Source: Chrysomallon squamiferum
Taxonomy: Eukaryota; Mollusca; Gastropoda; Neomphalida; Peltospiridae
Reading direction: 5' to 3'
NCBI GenBank assembly: GCA_012295275.1
Contig: CM022668.1
Location: forward strand, 15,428,391 to 15,450,890
Length of the DNA: 22,500 nucleotides
Position 1 is the first letter of the stretch. Each line of letters opens with the position of its first letter. The notes below the pieces were generated by a model. The model saw only the letters and a list, made by a program, of their open reading frames with translations, was not told the DNA's origin and ran no database searches. This document shows positions 18,311 to 22,500 of the stretch, one piece after another. A program made the position numbers and the translations under genes.

Positions 18311-18637
18311 AGACATAAACACACGTGTTTTTGCGTGTCTGTGCGTATGGATGAAGATGTGTGTGGGGGTGTGAGAGTATTAGCGCGACTGTACATGCAC
18401 AGACAAAAAGAAATGAAATGACGTTTTGTTCATTGTAGACTTTCCTCAGTAAAATTCAACCAAAATATCACGCAGTACTCCATCTAGATGTGAAATTTTT
18501 TTTTACAAAAAGGTGAGAATGTAATGTTATTCTGAAATACGTGCCTGTCCTTGAAAGGCGATATATATATATGCATATTTTGTTCTTCTGTTTAATTACA
18601 TTTATTAACAGAGGCAGGAGAAAGAAAGACAAGACAT
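18311..18637. other. Unique sequence, nothing firm
   Basis: Mixed DNA with an E-box near 18322 (CACGTG) and a short TA tract at about 18562-18572. No gene. Confidence 0.45.
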
Positions 18638-18890
18638 GAAGAAGTGAAAGAATAAATTAAGAGACAAAATGGAAGTGATAGTCAGGACAAAATAGAGAGA
18701 TGAAAAAGAAAGAGGGACAGTGAAGAAGTGAAATAAAGTACAGAGATAAAATACAGATAGTCAGAACATACAGAGAGAGAGAGATGAAAATAAGATAGGT
18801 AGATAAATAGATAAATAGATAGACTCAAGCAAAAAAGAGAAAGAAAGGGGCACATATACAGAGAAAGAAAAAAGAAAGAAGAAGAAGAAA
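18638..18890. repeat. Purine-rich tract with an 80-84 bp direct duplication
   Basis: GAAGAAGTGAAA occurs at 18638 and 18722, GATAGTCAG at 18677 and 18756, and GAGAGATGAAAA follows in both. This shows two diverged tandem copies. GATA, AAAG and GAA simple repeats extend to about 18890. Confidence 0.75.
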
Positions 18891-19520
18891 AACGTACATA
18901 AACGCTATTTAGCTGGAAGATATAAAATCGAATCATTTTTCTGGTCAACAACTGAACATTCGCAGCGCAAAATGATTGTCACGTGTGTCTTTAAAAGAAT
19001 AAAAATGAAAAATGTAAATTAAATAAAATAAATGAAAAAGTCCACAACGGTAATGATCTACGCGATTATTCTGAAGTTCATTCAGCTCGGAACGCGATCT
19101 GCAAATACACATTTGGTTATGATTAACAAAATCTCCGCTATCAGTACGTCATCCATTTTTTTTTTATCTTCCGTGCTCTTAAATTCCGTTCTCATTAGAA
19201 GAGCCTGGTGTTGTTGTTTTTTGTGTGTTTTTTTTTTGTGAATCTGTTTTGAAGAGCGATATATTAATTAGATCTGACTAGGAACAAGTTTCCAATTTGG
19301 AAGAGAATTGCAATATTTCACGAAGTTTATCCTTTGTCATTAACTAAGAAAGGTCAAATTTGAAGAAAAAATATATTTAATAATAGTAATTAAATAAGAA
19401 TAAAAATGTATCATTAAACAGAGTTTATTGGCATCGAAAACTCGAAAACAAACAAACATAAAAATAAAATAAAATATAAAAGAGAAGTAAATAAATAAAT
19501 AAGAAAGATAGAAATTAAAA
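18891..19520. other. AT-rich unique sequence, no gene
   Basis: An E-box-like CACGTG lies near 18980. A 69-codon frame at 19032-19241 ends in T-driven residues. A-rich tetranucleotide words appear from 19440. Nothing is supported as a gene. Confidence 0.5.
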
Positions 19521-19610
19521 AATAGATAGATAGATAGATAACAGATAGATAACAGATAGATAGATAGATAGATAGATAACAGATAGATAACAGATAGATA
19601 GATAGATACC
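19521..19610. repeat. (GATA)n array with duplicated interruptions
   Basis: Pure GATA/TAGA units are interrupted by AACAGATAGATAACAG at 19540-19555 and again, exactly, at 19578-19593 (38 apart). This shows a duplicated block rather than independent slippage. Confidence 0.95.
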
Positions 19611-19629
19611 GATTAAGTAAATCAATATA

Positions 19630-20040
19630 ACAATAATAATAACAACGATGGCTCCATCACCACCACCACCAACAACAAAGCATATTTAGACTCTTCAGTT
19701 TTTGGCATCTCCACTTTCTGCATTACGTTCTTGCACCAAAGACGAAAAACAACTGACAGCTTAATTAAGCTTTCTGTAATCAGAAGAAATAAATCAGTGA
19801 CGATACCTCGATACCACGTGACCTCAGTAACACGTGACCTCAGACCAGCCTGCATGCATGCGACCTTTCAATTAGGCAAGTTCGTGTTTAATTCTAGCGG
19901 TGGCCAGACTCTGAGCAATCCCTGCTTCAATGAGATGAATAAAAATTGTAAAATGTGGAGAGTTACGCGCAGAGTAAAATCTATCGTTTGTCTGTAGTGA
20001 ATAACAATGTACGTGAAGACATGCTGTGGGTACAAACAGG
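19630..20040. other. Unique stretch with an unrecognised open frame
   Basis: A plus-strand frame of 88 codons (19731-19997) has balanced composition and no simple repeats, but it matches no family I know. A minus-strand frame (19855-19622) overlaps it. With no codon or splice evidence it is more likely chance than a gene. The E-box repeat at 19815 lies within it. Confidence 0.3.
19815..19843. promoter_or_regulatory. Tandem composite element CACGTGACCTCAG x2
   Basis: The 13-mer is exact at 19815-19827 and 19831-19843, 16 bases apart. Each copy fuses an E-box of the USF/MITF/TFEB class (CACGTGAC) with TGACCT, the complement of the nuclear-receptor half-site AGGTCA. Binding is inferred from known consensus motifs only. 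Confidence 0.4.
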
Positions 20041-20054
20041 TTACGCGGCGTTGA

Positions 20055-20195
20055 CGATTTTTTTTTTATAAATCATGGCCAGAAGGTCGCAGGTTCAAAT
20101 CGTAGCATCGGCGTGAATTAAGGTTGTACAGAATGTCATGAGATGACCTCGTTAGAGCTGATTTTAAAAACAAAATTACATACATACATACATAA

Positions 20196-20234
<39 letters not shown>
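20055..20234 (+). mobile_element. tRNA-derived SINE fragment with microsatellite tail
   Basis: GGTTCAAATCG (20092-20102) matches the polymerase III B-box except for its last base, and it is followed by TAGCATCGG. About 75 bases later comes a tail of TACA (20178-20193), CA and TA (to 20234). A tRNA-like head, short body and simple-repeat tail are the typical SINE layout. The A-box region seems broken by a T run near 20058-20067. The same TTCRAATCSTAGCATC word recurs at 21484. Confidence 0.5.
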
Positions 20235-20257
20235 CGACAGAATGAATTATGATACGT

Positions 20258-20512
20258 AATAATAATAATAATAATAATAAAACGACGACAATAACAACAA
20301 CATCAATAATAAGAAGAAGTACAAAGAGAACAACAACGACAAAAAGCAAAAGCAATAACAAAAACAACGACAATAACAACAATAATAATAATGAATTTCC
20401 AGACAACGTTAATAACTATAAGAAAAAACAACAGCAACAACAACAACAGTAACATCAACAACAATAAAACCAGTAAGAGTAACAGTATCAACAACTACGA
20501 CAACAACAACAA
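20258..20512. repeat. (AAT)n then AAC/CAA-rich trinucleotide satellite
   Basis: Pure AAT at 20258-20281, then interrupted AAC, CAG and AAT triplets to 20512. N-, T- and Q-rich frames on one strand and L/V-rich frames on the other are artefacts. Confidence 0.95.
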
Positions 20513-20589
20513 TGACTCTGAATATCCCAGACAAGGCACACAAAGAATTTCACGAAAGTCCTTTAACGAACTCGTAACTGGTAAGAAAA

Positions 20590-20880
20590 TAAAAAATAGT
20601 TAATTACTGAAAGCGTGACACCTTGACGCTCGCTTCAAACGGATTTCTCAGCGTTAAATCAACAAGAAGCCGGCTAAGTGGAGGTCGTAGCAGGTACATC
20701 AAACCAGCTGTCGACGTGGACGTAGACTGATGTCTACATCATCAATATTCATCGGTAAAACTTAACGCTCGCATTTTCCAAATGGTGCCGGAAACGGGAG
20801 ACCGGAAGCGGAAGTCATTAAGTAGAAGCGCATGTCAGTCCGCCATGCACGAGCTCGGCAGATAGATTGATTTCGTGTGT
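20590..20880. promoter_or_regulatory. Promoter-like GC-richer island with ETS-type sites
   Basis: CpG-containing unique DNA. CCGGAAG (20802-20808) abuts GCGGAAGT (20808-20815), with another GCCGGAAA at about 20788. These are ETS-family cores. CCGCCAT (YY1-like on the minus strand) follows at 20840-20846. Clusters of ETS and YY1 motifs are usual in TATA-less animal promoters. No downstream exon could be identified. Confidence 0.3.
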
Positions 20881-21372
20881 CAGTAACATTTCGATGAGGA
20901 TTTGTGATTGAAGACGTTGATATTAATATGATTTAGAACCCTTTATCTTCGTGATTATCGTGTGAAATGGGGTTTTATTTTTTATCTTTTTCTCACTTAT
21001 TTTGAAATAAATTTCGTTGCATTTTGGGGGATTTTTTTTTTTTTTTTTTTTTTTTTCTGGCATTTTTCTCAGGGTACAGATTAAACAACATATGAACTGA
21101 TTGGTTGAAATTTGAAGACTGTTGCTTTATTGACTTTGGCTTAGCTTATAAGCTACAAAAGTTTATCTAAGACACGTTTCTCCAAAAATTCTATCGTTTA
21201 AAATCACCAGCAATGCCTGAATAGGAAGGAAAACTGTTTCCACTTTCCGTCAGACGATATATAATAAAAATGGAGTTTTAAAAAGAAAATACCAACAAAG
21301 AACAACTCTGTGTTCGCAATGAAATGAATACGATCTACCAGAATCTGCGCGTATATGTTTTTAAAATAAAAC

Positions 21373-21373
<1 letters not shown>
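20881..21373. other. Unique sequence with a T25 run, no gene
   Basis: T run at 21032-21056. The rest is AT-rich unique DNA without credible frames. Confidence 0.5.

Positions 21374-21430
<57 letters not shown>
21374..21430. repeat. (TAA)n then (TAAA)n microsatellite
   Basis: About ten TAA units pass directly into seven TAAA units. Confidence 0.95.
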
Positions 21431-21434
<4 letters not shown>

Positions 21435-21469
21435 AAAAAAAACGTATTGCATAATTCCTTATGAATACA

Positions 21470-21600
21470 TGTAAAGTTCGGGGATTCGATCCTAGCATCT
21501 TGAAACCCAAGAACACTAGTCACTTACTTCACGTGTCCGGTAACCTAGTAACGTCATTTATCTACAAGATCACTCATGGCAGGCTCTGTTAGCTAAATGC
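21470..21600 (+). mobile_element. Possible SINE fragment related to the 20,055 copy
   Basis: GGGGATTCGATCCTAGCATC (21480-21499) resembles a B-box followed by the same TAGCATC word found after the B-box at 20092. The copies are otherwise diverged, and the right boundary is uncertain. Confidence 0.35.
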
Positions 21601-21838
21601 TTGTCATGTAAATTGGAAAAGGTTGCCTAAGGACAGGATAATTTCATTTATTTACACGTTTTTAGCGAGAGAAAGTTAGTTTACGAATTGGGGAGCGTCA
21701 AGTGCAGAGAGAAAATTGACCAGATTTAATAGCGGTTCGTCCTAAGTTACAATTTCCACCAGATCTCATTTTGGACAAACGCGGCAGTGAAATACTTTTG
21801 ACGTCAATACTAAAGACGGTTAATTGTTTATTCTCGTA

Positions 21839-21840
<2 letters not shown>
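21601..21840. other. Unique sequence with a CRE-type palindrome
   Basis: TTGACGTCAA, a 10-bp perfect palindrome, lies at 21798-21807. No gene is supported. The minus-strand frame crossing here is mostly the translated TC tract. Confidence 0.45.

Positions 21841-21914
<74 letters not shown>
21841..21914. repeat. (TC)37 microsatellite
   Basis: 74 pure bases of TC, the complement class of the GA tracts at 4377 and 17134. Confidence 0.97.
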
Positions 21915-21917
<3 letters not shown>

Positions 21918-22500
21918 CTGCTATTCATTACCATCATTCTCTGTATTTCTGTTTTTCCCCCTCATTCTTTATTAGTTCTTTGATTTTGTTTTAGTATGAT
22001 TCTATTATTATTATTATTATTTGTTTGTTTGTTTATTTTTTGACTTTATCTTTCTCCATTCAAACCAACCTTGGAATTAAATTTCTTATAATTCAATATT
22101 TCACGCAAGTAAAAACAATTTTTTACATTTCTCTTCAGATTGATTAACTAACACAGTTTTTCTTATCATTCTTTTCCACTTATAAGTTAAAAAAAAAAAA
22201 CAAAGTGAAACAAATAAAATCAGTTTAATTCTAAATATTTCGGTTAAAGAGAAAATGGTAATTCTTGTTATGTTTTTATTTTCAGGATTTTGTTTTTCAT
22301 CTGTTTTTATTTATTTTTCATTTTTCTTCTTTTTCTGTGTTGTGTGTGTTCTTGATGTTTTATGTTGTTGTTGCATTTTGCTTTCCTTTCATTTTCGTTC
22401 TTCTGTGTTAATTGCTTCTCTTTGGTCTTCTTTTTGTTTCGTTCTTTTTGCTTTAAGTTTTGGTTCTTTTTCTTTTTATTTATGTTTGTTTGGCAAAGTT
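21915..22500. other. T-rich sequence to the window end
   Basis: TTA (about 22003-22020) and TTTG (22021-22033) tracts, A11 near 22190, and T/TTC/TTG-rich sequence from 22260. No gene is seen, and nothing indicates a feature cut by the window edge. Confidence 0.55.

Noticed and set aside
17910-18374. 154-codon plus-strand frame rich in S, L and P
   Set aside because: Translation of the CT, TC and TCCC satellites; comparable frames exist on the other strand.
19731-19997. 88-codon plus-strand open frame with normal composition
   Set aside because: No recognisable family, no splice or codon evidence, and an overlapping antisense frame; kept only as a low-confidence note.

Overview
The window looks like non-coding nuclear DNA of a metazoan, most probably a cephalopod such as an octopus. 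This is inference. The sequence is AT-rich, crowded with long pure microsatellites and T/A homopolymers of up to 35 bases, carries degraded tRNA-derived SINE-like pieces, and lacks any dense bacterial, viral or organelle gene layout. No protein-coding gene, rRNA, intact tRNA, recognisable transposon protein or CRISPR array could be supported. The longer open frames are almost all translations of simple repeats (poly-F, poly-L, poly-V, SLSLSL, REREREK, NNNN).

Layout. 1-4,450: AT-rich unique DNA alternating with homopolymers and trinucleotide arrays (ACT, TAG/CAG, ATC, GAT), ending in a pure (GA)34 tract. 4,450-6,150: unique DNA with a hairpin and a 14-bp palindrome, then a GT/TA compound satellite. 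6,170-6,620: a SINE-like piece followed by a promoter-like island. 6,670-9,450: T-rich, with homopolymers and a CA/TA satellite. 9,450-12,190: a near-continuous series of four unrelated, degenerate tandem arrays with periods of about 23, 148, 67 and 106-160 bp. 12,200-13,590: AT-rich with a (TG)n tract. 13,590-13,960: a GC-richer, CpG-containing island. 14,095-14,700: SINE-like piece, then strongly T-rich DNA that switches to A-rich near 14.7 kb. 15,378-16,165: a hidden degenerate array of about 25 bp that includes a near-perfect 49-bp array. 17,109-18,310: CA/GA and CT/CCCT satellites, with a paired CCGCCAT element at 17,462. 18,638-20,512: purine-rich duplication, GATA array, a tandem E-box element, a SINE with a microsatellite tail, and AAT/AAC arrays. 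20,590-20,880: a second promoter-like island. 21,374 to the end: TAA/TAAA array, another SINE piece, (TC)37, and T-rich DNA.

No genes can be shown to work together. Three GC-richer islands (6.40-6.61, 13.59-13.96 and 20.59-20.88 kb) are the places most likely to hold a promoter or first exon. The most interesting structures are the old tandem arrays, which dominate parts of the window and become visible only when diverged copies are aligned. Motif names for transcription factors are inferred from vertebrate/animal consensus sequences and are untested here. Base counts and chance expectations are estimates made by hand.
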